A stretch of DNA of 58,506 bases from Novosphingobium sp. (GCF_027489515.1 NZ_JAIXZS010000030.1:1-58506); one strand, 5' to 3'; shown: positions 35,579 to 45,067, numbered from the stretch's first letter. Made by a program: numbers and translations. Notes: generated from the sequence alone by a model not told the origin.

Positions 35579-38077
35579 ATGACTTTGCGTGTTCTCCTCC
35601 TCGCGGGGGCGGCTATCCTGCCGCTTGCCGCCGCCCCGGCGCTTGCTGCCGATACTCCTACCGTGGCTTCGGTCGCCGAAGCGCCAGCTGACCAGACCAC
35701 TTCGGTCGGCACCGGTCAGTCCGATAACGACACGATCGTGGTTACCGCGCGCCGCCGCACCGAAACCGCACAGCAAGTGCCGCTCGCCATCTCGGTTGTC
35801 GGGGGCGATCACATCGATGCCACAGGCGCCTTCAACGTAGGCCGCCTCCAGCAGCTGACCCCGACGCTGCAGTTCACCTCGTCCAATCCGCGCAACACCT
35901 CGGTCAACATCCGCGGCCTCGGTGCGCCGCTTGGCCTTACCAACGATGGCATCGAGCAGGGCGTGGGCATTTATGTCGATGACGTCTACTTCGCGCGCGT
36001 CGCCTCCTCGACCTTCGACTTCCTCGACGTGAAGCAAATCGAAGTGCTGCGCGGGCCGCAGGGCACGCTCTATGGCAAGAACACCACCGCCGGCGCGATC
36101 AATATCACCAGCCGCGCGCCGACGTTCGAGCCCGAAGGCCGCTTCGAGATCAGCGCCGGCAACCTCGGCTTCACGCAGGCCAAGGCCGCGGTCTCGGGTC
36201 CGGTGTCCGATACGCTCGCGGTGCGTCTCGCCGCCTCGCTCACCCGGCGCGACGGCACGATCTTCAACGTGACGTCGAAGAAGTGGGTCAACAGCCAGGA
36301 AAACCTTGGCCTGCGCGGCCAGCTGCTGTGGAAGCCCTCCGCCGGCGTTGAGTTCACGCTGGCCGGTGATTTCAGCCACCAGAACCCCAACTGCTGCACG
36401 CAGGTCTACGTGCGAACCGGTGCCACCCAGCGCCCGCTTAACCGCCAGTATGCCGCCCTTGCCGCAGCGCAGAACTATGCCGTGCCCAGCACCAATCCGT
36501 TCGACCGCCTGACCGACGTCGACACCCCGCTGCGCGCGCGCAACCAGATCGGCGGCGCCTCGCTCCGCGCGAAGATCGATACCGGCATCGGCACCATCAC
36601 CTCGGTCACCGCATGGCGTTTCTGGAACTGGGATCCCTCGAACGACCGCGACTTCCTCGGTCTGCCAATCACCTCGAAGTCGCAAAATCCCTCGCACCAG
36701 GACCAGTATTCGCAGGAACTGCGTCTTTCGGGCGAGACCGGCCGCTTCGGCTATACGCTCGGCGCCTTCGGCTTCTACCAGAAGATCCGCACCGAGGGCA
36801 TCCAGCAGCAGGGCGCGGCGGCAAGCAAGTGGCTGATCAACCCGACGAACGCGCTCTCGAACGATCCGACCGTGCTCGACGGGCTGACCGCGAACAACGA
36901 CATCAACTTCAAGAACACCAGCGCCGCGATCTTCGGCAAGTTCTCGTACAAGCTGACGGACAGCTTCTCGATTCAGCCGGGCTTCCGCCTCAACTACGAC
37001 AAGAAGGAAGGCAGCTACAATTCGGTCGTGACCGATGGCGCGGGCAACCTGCTCGTGTTCAAGACCGATGCGGCCGGCAAGACCCTCAACACCGCGCGCG
37101 AGCGGGCGCAGCTTGCCGTACTGGCGCCGCAGTCGTTCCTCGCGAACTTCAGCGATTGGAATTTCTCCGGCGACGTCACCGCCGCGTGGGATGTTACCCG
37201 CGATGTCCACCTCTTCGCGACGTACGCCAAGAGCTTCAAGACCGGCGGCATCAACCTGAACGGCGTGCCGGCCGATGCCGTCACGGGCGTGCCGCTGCTC
37301 GACCTTGCCACGATCAAGCCGGAATCCGTCAATCACTACGAAGTGGGGATCAAGACCCAGTTCCTTGATCGCAAGGCGACCTTCAACATCTCGGCCTTCC
37401 GCACCGATATCAGCAACTATCAGGCGCAGGTCTCCAACTTCGCGGTCGGCGTGATCCGCGGCTATCTTGCCAATGCCGAGAAGGCGCGCTCGCAGGGCGT
37501 GGAGTTCGATGCCTCATTCCGTCCGAGCGAACGCTTCAACATCTATGGCAACGGGGCCTATACCGATGCCAAGTTCGTCTCGTTCAAGAATGCGCCTTGC
37601 CCGCCTGAACTGTCCGGTGGCAGCGCACAGCCGCTTGATGCCAACGGCGTGCCGACCGCACCTGCTTCGCCGGCGGGGACCCCCGGCGGCGTGAGCCCGG
37701 CCCAGTGTGACATTTCTGGCGCGCAGCTGCCGGGTGTGTCGAAGTGGGCATTCTCCTACGGTGCGGAGGGCAATGTCCCGGTCAAGTTGTTTGGCAAGGA
37801 AGGCCAGCTCTACCTCGGCTTCGATGGCAACTACCGTTCGGCCTGGTCGTCCAACGCCAGCCCTTCGGCCTATACCAACGTCGATGGCTATGCCCTGTCG
37901 AACTTCCGCCTCGGCTTCCGCACGGAGGGCGGGATCGACATCTTCGGCTGGGTCCGCAACGCGTTTGATGTCCAGTACTTCGACCAGCTTGCGGTCGCAC
38001 CGGGCAATACGGGCCTGATCGTCGGCAACATCGGCGATCCGCGCACGTTTGGCGGCACGGTCAAGCTGACGTTCTGA
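35579..38077 (+). CDS. TonB-dependent receptor linked to the sulfate operon
   Basis: The 832-aa protein has a signal peptide (MTLRVLLLAGAAILPLAAAPALA), a TonB-box-like DTIVVTARRR, and a plug with LDVKQIEVLRGPQGTLYGKNTTAGAINITSR. A 22-strand-type barrel follows, ending in the usual terminal Phe (VKLTF). AAAGGAT lies 7 nt before the ATG. It follows the YezD-like gene by 97 nt on the same strand and may be transcribed with it. Context suggests uptake of an organosulfur compound such as a sulfonate or sulfate ester, but the substrate is not shown. Confidence 0.94.
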   Translation: MTLRVLLLAGAAILPLAAAPALAADTPTVASVAEAPADQTTSVGTGQSDNDTIVVTARRRTETAQQVPLAISVVGGDHIDATGAFNVGRLQQLTPTLQFTSSNPRNTSVNIRGLGAPLGLTNDGIEQGVGIYVDDVYFARVASSTFDFLDVKQIEVLRGPQGTLYGKNTTAGAINITSRAPTFEPEGRFEISAGNLGFTQAKAAVSGPVSDTLAVRLAASLTRRDGTIFNVTSKKWVNSQENLGLRGQLLWKPSAGVEFTLAGDFSHQNPNCCTQVYVRTGATQRPLNRQYAALAAAQNYAVPSTNPFDRLTDVDTPLRARNQIGGASLRAKIDTGIGTITSVTAWRFWNWDPSNDRDFLGLPITSKSQNPSHQDQYSQELRLSGETGRFGYTLGAFGFYQKIRTEGIQQQGAAASKWLINPTNALSNDPTVLDGLTANNDINFKNTSAAIFGKFSYKLTDSFSIQPGFRLNYDKKEGSYNSVVTDGAGNLLVFKTDAAGKTLNTARERAQLAVLAPQSFLANFSDWNFSGDVTAAWDVTRDVHLFATYAKSFKTGGINLNGVPADAVTGVPLLDLATIKPESVNHYEVGIKTQFLDRKATFNISAFRTDISNYQAQVSNFAVGVIRGYLANAEKARSQGVEFDASFRPSERFNIYGNGAYTDAKFVSFKNAPCPPELSGGSAQPLDANGVPTAPASPAGTPGGVSPAQCDISGAQLPGVSKWAFSYGAEGNVPVKLFGKEGQLYLGFDGNYRSAWSSNASPSAYTNVDGYALSNFRLGFRTEGGIDIFGWVRNAFDVQYFDQLAVAPGNTGLIVGNIGDPRTFGGTVKLTF

Positions 38078-38129
38078 AGAATGCAGGTGAGGGGAAGGGC
38101 GTCAGCGCTCCTCCCCCGACACTCTGGAA

Positions 38130-38155
38130 AACCCCTCCCGCTTGCGGGAGGGGTT
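38130..38155. terminator. GC-rich hairpin between convergent genes
   Basis: Arms AACCCCTCCCGC and GCGGGAGGGGTT are perfect 12-nt complements around a 2-nt centre. It lies between the stops of the TBDR (plus) and the AIM24 gene (minus), so it may end both transcripts. The unit resembles short palindromes dispersed in sphingomonad genomes. Confidence 0.6.
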
Positions 38156-38193
38156 GGGGTGGGCACGCGCAACCGCAGCGCCCGCCATGACGC

Positions 38194-39030
38194 TCAATTG
38201 TTCCCCTGAATGAAGTCCCCCAGCACGCCGAGCGCGGAGCCTTCACCGCGGTTCTGCCCGCCGCCGGGCATGGCAGCCGCCAGCATGCGTCCGGCCAGCC
38301 GCGCGAAGGGCAGCGATTGAATCCACACTTTGCCCGGGCCGGTCAGCCGCGCGAAGAACAGGCCTTCGCCGCCGAACAGCACGCTTTTTACGCCACCTGC
38401 GCCGATCAGATCGAAGGTCACGCCCGGCGTGTAGGCGGCAAGGCAGCCGGTATCGACATGGAGCTCCTCGCCTGGCGCCAGAGTGCGCTCGGTCAGAGTG
38501 CCGCCCATCTGCACGAAGACCCAGCCATCGCCTTCCAGCTTCTGCATGATGAAGCCTTCGCCGCCAAACAGCCCGGTCATGATCCGGCGCTGGAAGGCCA
38601 CGCCGATGCTCACGCCGCGCGCAGCGCACAGGAAGCTGTCCTTCTGGCAGATCAGTGTGCCGCCAAGGTCAGACAGCTTGAGCGGCAGGATCGCGCCGGG
38701 GGTGGGGGAGGCGAAGGCGACGCGCGCCTTGCCGTGCCCGGTGTGGGTGAAGACCGTGGTGAACAGGCTCTCACCTGTGATCAGCCGCTTACCCGCGCCC
38801 AATAGCTTGCCCATGAAGCCGCCGCCCTGATCGGCGCTGCCGTCGCCGAACACCGTGGTCATCTCGATCGAGCTGTCCTTCCACACGAAGGCGCCCGCCT
38901 CGGCCACCGCGCTTTCACCGGGATCGAGCTCGATCTCGACAAATTGCAGTTCCTGCCCCTTGATTTCGAAGTCGATGTCGTCGGCGACGCCGCTTTCGCG
39001 CATGTGACGCCAGGGATTGTTCGATGCCAT
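38194..39030 (-). CDS. AIM24 / TIGR00266 family protein
   Basis: The 278-aa protein has the family pattern of repeated beta segments: LQFVEIELDPGESAVAEAGAFVWKDSSIEM, GESLFTTVFTHTGHGKARVAF, GVSIGVAFQRRIMTGLFGGEGFIMQKLEGDG and VDTGCLAAYTPGVTFDL. The glycine-rich insert GGGFMGKLLGAGKRLITGESLF is also typical. Mitochondrial AIM24 affects inner-membrane organisation; bacterial members have no firm role. The ATG at 39030 is chosen because homology begins there. Confidence 0.88.
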   Translation of the reverse strand: MASNNPWRHMRESGVADDIDFEIKGQELQFVEIELDPGESAVAEAGAFVWKDSSIEMTTVFGDGSADQGGGFMGKLLGAGKRLITGESLFTTVFTHTGHGKARVAFASPTPGAILPLKLSDLGGTLICQKDSFLCAARGVSIGVAFQRRIMTGLFGGEGFIMQKLEGDGWVFVQMGGTLTERTLAPGEELHVDTGCLAAYTPGVTFDLIGAGGVKSVLFGGEGLFFARLTGPGKVWIQSLPFARLAGRMLAAAMPGGGQNRGEGSALGVLGDFIQGNN

Positions 39031-39103
39031 TGCAGGTCCTCGCTCGGGCTGATGGTTGGTCCGCGCCCACCATAGCCCATGCCGCGCGCCTTGCAGCAGG
39101 CTT

Positions 39104-41140
39104 TTACGCGGCGTTGGCGGCGCCGTCCGGCCAGACCAGCGCAAAGGCGCTGGCCTCATCAAGCGGGCGGCCGAGGTGGAACCCCTGGCCATATTCGCAG
39201 CCCATCTCGCGCAGCGATGCACCCTGCTCGCGCGTCTCGATGCCCTCGGCGACGACCGAGAGATTGAGGTTGCTGGCTAGGTCGAGGATCGCGCGGATGA
39301 TCTTGCGGCTCTTGGGATCGTCCATCGAGGCGATGAACGAGCGGTCGATCTTGAGCGTGTCGAACGGAAGGTTCTGCAGGTAACTGAGCGAGGAATAGCC
39401 GGTGCCGAAATCGTCGAGGCTGGTCTTCACGCCCCAGCTGCGCACTTGTTCGAGCACCTGCCGGGTCTGGTCGGGATCGATGATCGCGACGCCCTCGGTC
39501 ACTTCGAGCCGCACCAGTTCGGGCGGCACCCCCGTTTCCAGCAAGACACGGCGCACATGCGCTGAGAAGGTGGGCTGGAGGAATTGCTGCGGAGCAATGT
39601 TGATGCTGATGTAGGGCAATTCGCCCGCGCTCATTCCGCGCTCCGTCAGGTCCCGGTGCAGCCGCGCCATTGCATTGCAGGCCTGCCTCAGCACCCAATC
39701 ACCGATGAACACGATCAGGCCGCCCGCCTCGGCCGCCGGAATGAACCTTCCCGGTTCGACGAGCCCGCGTTCGGGATGGTTCCAACGGATCAGTGCCTCG
39801 AACCCGCGCAAACGTTCGCCCTGATCCTGAAGAGCACCAAGCGCGAAGATCGGCTGATAGAAGAGCGTGAACTGCTTTTCGCGGATCGCATCGCGCAGCT
39901 CGCTTTCCAGCGCCATGCGGTTGCGCCGCTCGTTGCCGAGTGCCTCCGAGAAGGTGACGACGCCGCCGTGCCCGCCAGACTTGGCCTCGTACATCGCCAG
40001 GTCCGCGTCCTGCCGCAGTTGCTCGACCGAGCCATAGCCCGCGGCGCTGTGCGCAATGCCGATCGAGAGGCCGACATTGACGTATTCGTCCCCTACCAGG
40101 ATCGCGCCCTTCAGTGCATCGATCAGCGCGCCTGCGAGGTCCATGGCAATCCCCGGATTGGGCAGGGAATCGAGGACGATGACGAACTCGTCACCGCCGA
40201 CCCGCGCGAGCGTCGCCCGCCAGGCGTGCTCATCACCGCGCCGTCGCCCGCCCATGCAGGCCGCGATGACGCTGTCGAAGCGCCGCGCCGTCTCGATCAG
40301 CACAATGTCGCCGGCGTGGTGGCCATACTTGTCGTTGATCGCCTTGAAGCCGTCGAGGTCGATCACCAGCACGGCGAGGCCTTCGCGGCTCTCGGGCAGA
40401 CGCTCGAATGCCGCGCGCGCGCGTTCATCGAGGAGCGTGCGGTTGGGCAGCCCCGTCATCGCATCGTGCAACGCATCATGGACCAGCGCCGCGCGCGCCC
40501 GCTCGCGTTCGATAACCCGCGCGAGCTGGGTTGCCGCCTGCGTCACCGTCAGCAGGATCGCGTCCTTGTCCATCATTGCAGTGCGCGCGAAGAATTCGAG
40601 CACGCAGACAATCTCGTCCCCGATCATGACCGGGAACCCGCAGACTGCGCGGATCCCGCACGAGGCCGCGGCGACCCTGCGGCAGAAGTCGGTGGCGAGT
40701 TCGGCCTCGTCGATCCAGTGCGGATGGACATCGCGTAGCACCCGACCTGGCAGGCCCTCGCCGCTCGGGAATGTCCGCTCGCGCGAAGCTTCCACCAGCG
40801 GGAACAGCCGCGCCGGTTCAGACGTGAACCACGCGACGCAGGAAACCGCCTTGCCGCTGCGTTCGACGCGATAGGCCGTGCCGAAGGCCCAGTTCATATG
40901 CTCGCAGATCTCCTTGAGCACTTCACCGATCGCCTCGCTGAAATCGTTGGAGCGGTTGGCGCAATCGGTGATCCGCTGCAGCAGCGCGAGCCGCACCTGG
41001 CTTTCGTAGAGCTCACGCAGCCCCCGTTCGGCAATCGCCTCGGCCTGGAGCCGCCCTTCGCGCTCTCGCTGGACAAGGCGCTCGAGCCGCTCGACTGTTG
41101 CGGCAAGATCGGAGGGAAGGGGGATCGGCTCCTGCTTCAT
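39104..41140 (-). CDS. GAF-GGDEF-EAL protein, probable H-NOX-associated c-di-GMP enzyme
   Basis: The 678-aa protein has an N-terminal coiled-coil region (about 8-50), a GAF-like domain (about 55-205), a GGDEF domain with intact GGDEF at 315-319, and an EAL domain with intact EAL (FEALIRWNHP, 448-450). The EAL core also keeps INIAPQQF, LEVTEGVAI and DDFGTGYSSLSYL, so both synthesis and hydrolysis of c-di-GMP are possible. It starts 10 nt after the H-NOX stop on the same strand, matching the known H-NOX/HaCE pairing in which heme-bound NO changes the cyclase/phosphodiesterase balance. Confidence 0.92.
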   Translation of the reverse strand: MKQEPIPLPSDLAATVERLERLVQREREGRLQAEAIAERGLRELYESQVRLALLQRITDCANRSNDFSEAIGEVLKEICEHMNWAFGTAYRVERSGKAVSCVAWFTSEPARLFPLVEASRERTFPSGEGLPGRVLRDVHPHWIDEAELATDFCRRVAAASCGIRAVCGFPVMIGDEIVCVLEFFARTAMMDKDAILLTVTQAATQLARVIERERARAALVHDALHDAMTGLPNRTLLDERARAAFERLPESREGLAVLVIDLDGFKAINDKYGHHAGDIVLIETARRFDSVIAACMGGRRRGDEHAWRATLARVGGDEFVIVLDSLPNPGIAMDLAGALIDALKGAILVGDEYVNVGLSIGIAHSAAGYGSVEQLRQDADLAMYEAKSGGHGGVVTFSEALGNERRNRMALESELRDAIREKQFTLFYQPIFALGALQDQGERLRGFEALIRWNHPERGLVEPGRFIPAAEAGGLIVFIGDWVLRQACNAMARLHRDLTERGMSAGELPYISINIAPQQFLQPTFSAHVRRVLLETGVPPELVRLEVTEGVAIIDPDQTRQVLEQVRSWGVKTSLDDFGTGYSSLSYLQNLPFDTLKIDRSFIASMDDPKSRKIIRAILDLASNLNLSVVAEGIETREQGASLREMGCEYGQGFHLGRPLDEASAFALVWPDGAANAA

Positions 41141-41150
41141 CGCGACCGGC

Positions 41151-41690
41151 TCAACGCGACCAGTCCAGCGCGATCCGGCATACCGGGTGCCCGTCCAGCA
41201 TGCAGGAAAGGTGCTCGATCTCTACCTGGTCGCCATAGTGGTCCGCCGCGCCCTCGATGAAGCCATGCGCCAGTCGGCACATCCGCCGCGGCGACTGGTA
41301 GGCGAGGCCGATGCGCCCGTCGTCCAGATCGTGGAAATGGAAATGCGGGCAGCCCGCCCCGGCATAGAGCTTGCGCACTTCGGGATGGATGATGTCGTTG
41401 ATGCTTGCGACGAACGATTGCGCGCTCTGATGCGACGTGAAGAACATCTCGTAGCGTTCGCGAAGCAGCGGAATGGCGCTCCGCCCGAACCAGCGCAGCA
41501 CTTCGCCCGCGCTCAGCCCCAACGCGGCCGAAGCCGCATCGACGAGCCGGATCACCTCGCTGTCGGGATAACTGCCCAAAGAGGTATAGGCGCCTTCCAA
41601 TCCTGCCATCTCGAGCAGGCCGTCCCACGCCAGCAGCCCGTGCTCGCGTACCACGGCATCCTCGAGCAGATTGAATACGACGCCCTTCAT
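41151..41690 (-). CDS. H-NOX heme domain gas sensor
   Basis: This 179-aa protein matches stand-alone bacterial H-NOX. It has the family start MKGVVFNLLEDAV, the proximal heme ligand H102 in NDIIHPEVRKLYAGAGCPHF, and the heme-propionate motif Y131-x-S133-x-R135 (YQSPR). GTG at 41702 is an alternative start; ATG at 41690 is preferred because homology begins there. Proteins of this type bind NO, and some O2, and report to a neighbouring signalling protein, here the GGDEF-EAL gene. Likely outcome: NO control of biofilm or motility. Confidence 0.92.
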   Translation of the reverse strand: MKGVVFNLLEDAVVREHGLLAWDGLLEMAGLEGAYTSLGSYPDSEVIRLVDAASAALGLSAGEVLRWFGRSAIPLLRERYEMFFTSHQSAQSFVASINDIIHPEVRKLYAGAGCPHFHFHDLDDGRIGLAYQSPRRMCRLAHGFIEGAADHYGDQVEIEHLSCMLDGHPVCRIALDWSR

Positions 41691-41837
41691 CGCTTCGCGC
41701 ACACCTTTCGTCAGGCCTGATCAGTGGCGCCATGCCACTACCGCCGTGCGCGTCGCATGAAGCTGGCTATCGTGCGCATTGCCTATTGATGTGGGCGGGG
41801 CTGGTAACCATGTTCCCGATGGGTCGGCACGGGCCCT

Positions 41838-41860
41838 ATTGATCGAGCCAGTCAATCAAT
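41838..41860. promoter_or_regulatory. Inverted repeat ATTGAT-N11-ATCAAT upstream of ahpC
   Basis: Six-bp arms around an 11-nt spacer, with a further TGATCA palindrome about 14 bp downstream, in the 286-bp gap between H-NOX and ahpC. The position, about 115 bp before ahpC, suits an activator site such as a LysR-type (OxyR-like) regulator. Binding protein unknown. Confidence 0.3.
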
Positions 41861-41976
41861 CTGCTCAGGATTGATCATTAGCGCCGCGCACCATCTCGCG
41901 CTAAGTGCCCTCCTGCCATCACGGCTCCCCATTCATGCGGACCATCCCGGTCCGCGATCACAAGGAAGCGAACCGC

Positions 41977-42540
41977 ATGTCTCTGCTGAGCACCCCGATC
42001 AAGCCCTTCGCCAACACGGCCTATAAGGAAGGCAAGTTCGTCGACATCACCGAGGCCGATATTGCCGGCAAGTGGGCGGTGTTCTTCTTCTACCCGGCCG
42101 ATTTCACCTTTGTCTGCCCGACCGAGCTCGAAGATCTCCAGGACAACTACGCCGAGCTGCAGAGCATGGGCGTCGAGGTGTTCGGCGTCTCGACCGACAC
42201 GCACTTCAGCCACAAGGCCTGGGCAGACAGCTCGCCCGCGATCGGCAAGATCACCTACTACCTCGTGGGTGACCAGAACCACACGCTGACCAATGCGTTC
42301 GACAACCTGCGTCCCGGCGTCGGCCTCGCCGATCGCGGCACCTTCGTGGTCGATCCCGATGGCGTGATCCAGCTGATCGAAATCACCCCCGAGGGCGTGG
42401 GCCGCAATGCGGCGGAACTCGTCCGCAAGATCAAGGCCGCCAAGTACTGGCGCGAGCACCCCGGCCAGGTGTGCCCGGCCAAGTGGGAAGAAGGCGGCGA
42501 GACCCTTGCGCCGTCGATCGACCTCGTCGGCAAGATCTGA
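41977..42540 (+). CDS. ahpC: Alkyl hydroperoxide reductase C (2-Cys peroxiredoxin)
   Basis: The 187-aa protein has the peroxidatic Cys47 in FYPADFTFVCPTEL and the resolving Cys166 in HPGQVCPAKW, plus the VSTDTHFSHKAW segment. Length and motifs match typical AhpC. AAGGA lies about 9 nt before the ATG. It reduces H2O2 and organic peroxides and is recycled by AhpF, encoded 206 nt downstream after a hairpin. Confidence 0.96.
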   Translation: MSLLSTPIKPFANTAYKEGKFVDITEADIAGKWAVFFFYPADFTFVCPTELEDLQDNYAELQSMGVEVFGVSTDTHFSHKAWADSSPAIGKITYYLVGDQNHTLTNAFDNLRPGVGLADRGTFVVDPDGVIQLIEITPEGVGRNAAELVRKIKAAKYWREHPGQVCPAKWEEGGETLAPSIDLVGKI

Positions 42541-42597
42541 TCTGAAGACTCTTCGCGAGAGCGCCGGCATTCCCCCCGCACGGCCTCTCGCAAACCG

Positions 42598-42646
42598 CCG
42601 GGCGGCGGCCTTTCCCTCCCCCTCCGCCGCCGCCCGGTCTCGTTTT
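42598..42646 (+). terminator. Intrinsic terminator between ahpC and ahpF
   Basis: Arms CCGGGCGGCGGC (42598-42609) and GCCGCCGCCCGG (42626-42637) pair perfectly around a 16-nt loop and are followed by TCTCGTTTTT. It probably ends most ahpC transcripts and lowers ahpF expression relative to ahpC. Confidence 0.7.
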
Positions 42647-42746
42647 TCCTTCCGTGTTCTTTCCCTCCCGCCGGTGCCAGCCGCCGCGCGAATGAACCTG
42701 CCTGCCCATCGATCTGCCCCCGCTGATCTTCAAGGAACCTGCGCCC

Positions 42747-44303
42747 ATGTCGCTCCTCGACGCCGCCACCACCGCCCAGCTCAAGACCTATCTCGGCAAA
42801 CTGCGCCGCCCGATCGAGCTTGTCGCAACGCTCGGCACCGATGCGAAGAGCAACGATATGCGCAGCCTCGTCGAAGAGATCGCAGTCCTCTCTGACAAGG
42901 TAACCGCGCGCCTCGACGGGACCGACGAGCGCCGCCCCAGTTTCGCCATCGGCGCTGTGGGTGAGGCTGCGCGGGTCACTTTCGCCGGCCTCCCGCTCGG
43001 GCACGAGTTCACTTCGCTGATCCTTGCACTGCTCCATGTTGGCGGCCACCCGCCCAAGGAGGAGGCCGATCTCCTCGAGACCGTGCGCACCCTTGAAGGC
43101 CCGCTGCACTTCGAGACGTTTTTCTCGCTCACCTGCCAGAACTGCCCTGACGTGGTGCAGGCGCTCAACATCATGGCCGCGCTCAATCCGGCGGTTACGC
43201 ACGTCGCCATCGATGGCGCGCTGTTCCAGGACGAAGTCGAGCGGCGCAAGATCATGGCCGTCCCGCAGGTGTTCCTGAACGGAGAGCTGTTCGGTCAGGG
43301 CCGCATGGACCTCGCACAGATCGTAGCCAAGCTCGATACCGGCGCGGTGGCCCGCGCGGCCGAGAAGATCGCCGCCAAGGACCCGTTCGACGTCCTCATC
43401 GTCGGCGGCGGACCCGCGGGCGCCGCGGCGGCGATCTACGCCGCGCGCAAGGGTATCCGCACCGGCGTCGTTACCGAGCGTTTCGGTGGGCAAGTGCTCG
43501 ATACGATGGGTATCGAGAACTTCATCTCGGTACAGCACACCGAGGGCCCGCGCCTTGTCGCGCAGCTGGAACAGCACGTGAAGGACTACGATGTCGACGT
43601 AATGAACCTGCAGAAGGCGGTCGGCCTGAAGCCTGCCAACGGTGACGGCCTTGCGACGGTCGAGCTCGAAAGCGGCGCTGCGCTGCGGGCAAAGACCGTG
43701 ATCCTCTCCACCGGCGCGCGCTGGCGGCAGATCGGCGTGCCCGGCGAGGACGAGTACCGCAACAAGGGCGTCGCGTACTGCCCGCACTGTGATGGCCCCC
43801 TCTACAAGGGCAAGCGCACGGCGGTGATCGGTGGCGGCAACTCGGGCGTCGAGGCTGCGATCGACTTGGCCGGCATCGTCGCGCATGTGACGCTGATCGA
43901 GTTCGACAGCGAATTGCGCGCCGATGCGGTGCTCCAGACCAAGCTCAGGAGCCTGCCCAATGTCACCGTGATCACCTCGGCGCTGACGACCGAAGTCACT
44001 GGCGATGGCGAAAAGGTCACCGGGCTCGTCTACCGCGACCGCAAGACCGAGGAAGTCCACACGATCGCGCTCGAAGGCATTTTCGTCCAGATCGGCCTCG
44101 TGCCCAACACTGAATGGCTGCATGGCGCGCTTGCGATGACCAATCGCGGCGAGATCGAGATCGACAGCCACCTCGCGACCAGCTTGCCAGGCGTTTTCGC
44201 AGCGGGCGACGTTACGACCGTGCCCTACAAGCAGATCGTGATCGCGATGGGCGAAGGCTCCAAGGCCGCGCTTTCGGCCTTTGATTACCTGATCCGCCAC
44301 TGA
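42747..44303 (+). CDS. ahpF: Alkyl hydroperoxide reductase F (NADH-dependent disulfide reductase)
   Basis: The 518-aa protein has the full AhpF layout: an N-terminal tandem thioredoxin-fold domain with C130-x2-C133 (CQNC), then a thioredoxin-reductase-like body. The latter has the FAD fold [21 protein letters not shown], the redox pair C345-x2-C348 (CPHC) and the NADH fold [18 protein letters not shown]. It passes electrons from NADH to AhpC. A strong hairpin sits upstream, so it may have its own promoter or be read through from ahpC. Confidence 0.95.
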   Translation: MSLLDAATTAQLKTYLGKLRRPIELVATLGTDAKSNDMRSLVEEIAVLSDKVTARLDGTDERRPSFAIGAVGEAARVTFAGLPLGHEFTSLILALLHVGGHPPKEEADLLETVRTLEGPLHFETFFSLTCQNCPDVVQALNIMAALNPAVTHVAIDGALFQDEVERRKIMAVPQVFLNGELFGQGRMDLAQIVAKLDTGAVARAAEKIAAKDPFDVLIVGGGPAGAAAAIYAARKGIRTGVVTERFGGQVLDTMGIENFISVQHTEGPRLVAQLEQHVKDYDVDVMNLQKAVGLKPANGDGLATVELESGAALRAKTVILSTGARWRQIGVPGEDEYRNKGVAYCPHCDGPLYKGKRTAVIGGGNSGVEAAIDLAGIVAHVTLIEFDSELRADAVLQTKLRSLPNVTVITSALTTEVTGDGEKVTGLVYRDRKTEEVHTIALEGIFVQIGLVPNTEWLHGALAMTNRGEIEIDSHLATSLPGVFAAGDVTTVPYKQIVIAMGEGSKAALSAFDYLIRH

Positions 44304-44319
44304 GCTGCGCATGCCGTGT

Positions 44320-44366
44320 CATGTCGTTCTGGCTCCCCGCCTCGGCGGGGGCTCCAGAACGACATG
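44320..44366. terminator. Near-perfect palindrome after ahpF
   Basis: ATGTCGTTCTGG and CCAGAACGACAT bracket a GC-rich core (CTCCCCGCC / GGCGGGGGCT) with one offset base. It lies 17 nt past the ahpF stop and before the MarR gene. A stable hairpin without a clear T-run; sequence style is similar to the REP-like element at 16803. Confidence 0.55.
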
Positions 44367-44496
44367 TGCACACAGCTTTCGACAATCGCGTCCGTTTCAC
44401 GCTGCACTGCGACAAAAGTTTTGCGTCAGGGCCACCTGCACCGTATGAATCCGCGCGCAATCCCCCGCAGCGAGCAGGAAAGGCCCGCCCACGCCC

Positions 44497-44982
44497 ATGG
44501 ACACGTTGACCGAGACCCTGACGAGACAGGCTGTCACGCCCGGGCTCGATCTCGACGGGCTGGACCAGGTCCTTGGCATCCATGTTGGCACGCTCAATTC
44601 GCTGCTTCTATCGCGGCTCGAACGGCAGCTTGAAGCGTTCAAGGTTACCCCGAAGCAGGTAGCGATCCTCTGGCTGGTCAACGCCAATCCCGGGGTCAAA
44701 CAGTCTGATCTATCGCGCTTCTTCAAGATCGAGCGGCCGACCGTGCACCAGTTTGTGCGCCAGCTCACGCTCAACGGCCATCTCGTCTCTGAACCCTCGA
44801 AACTCGATCGGCGGGCAGGGGGCCTGTGGATTACCGAAACCGGCACCGCGACGCTGACGGCCGCGCGCGAGATCATCTTCACCGATGAAGCCGGGCTCCT
44901 TGCTCCGCTCACGCCGGCGGAGCGCGACGAGCTCTACCGCCTCATCATCAAGGTCTATCTTTCGGCACCGAACCGGTCCTGA
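44497..44982 (+). CDS. MarR-family transcriptional regulator
   Basis: This 161-aa protein has the MarR winged helix: TPKQVAILWLVNANPGVKQSDLSRFFKIERPTVHQFVRQLTLNGHLVSEPSKLDRRAGGLWITETG, with the wing DRRAGGLWIT. Helices at both ends would form the dimer. There is no Cys at the OhrR sensing position, so a peroxide-sensor role is not supported despite the ahp neighbours. Target unknown. Confidence 0.88.
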   Translation: MDTLTETLTRQAVTPGLDLDGLDQVLGIHVGTLNSLLLSRLERQLEAFKVTPKQVAILWLVNANPGVKQSDLSRFFKIERPTVHQFVRQLTLNGHLVSEPSKLDRRAGGLWITETGTATLTAAREIIFTDEAGLLAPLTPAERDELYRLIIKVYLSAPNRS

Positions 44983-45067
44983 ACCTTTCAGGCGGTCGAA
45001 CAGCCTATTAAGGTCGGATACAGGCCGGCTGCTCCATAAACACACCGGTCAGACAGGGGAGTTTCTC

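Noticed and set aside
42258..44312. 684-codon open frame antisense to ahpF and the end of ahpC
   Set aside because: Spans two clear genes on the other strand and has no recognisable motif.
44497..44982. OhrR-type peroxide sensor call for the MarR protein
   Set aside because: No Cys in the N-terminal helix where OhrR has its redox residue; proximity to ahpF alone is not enough.
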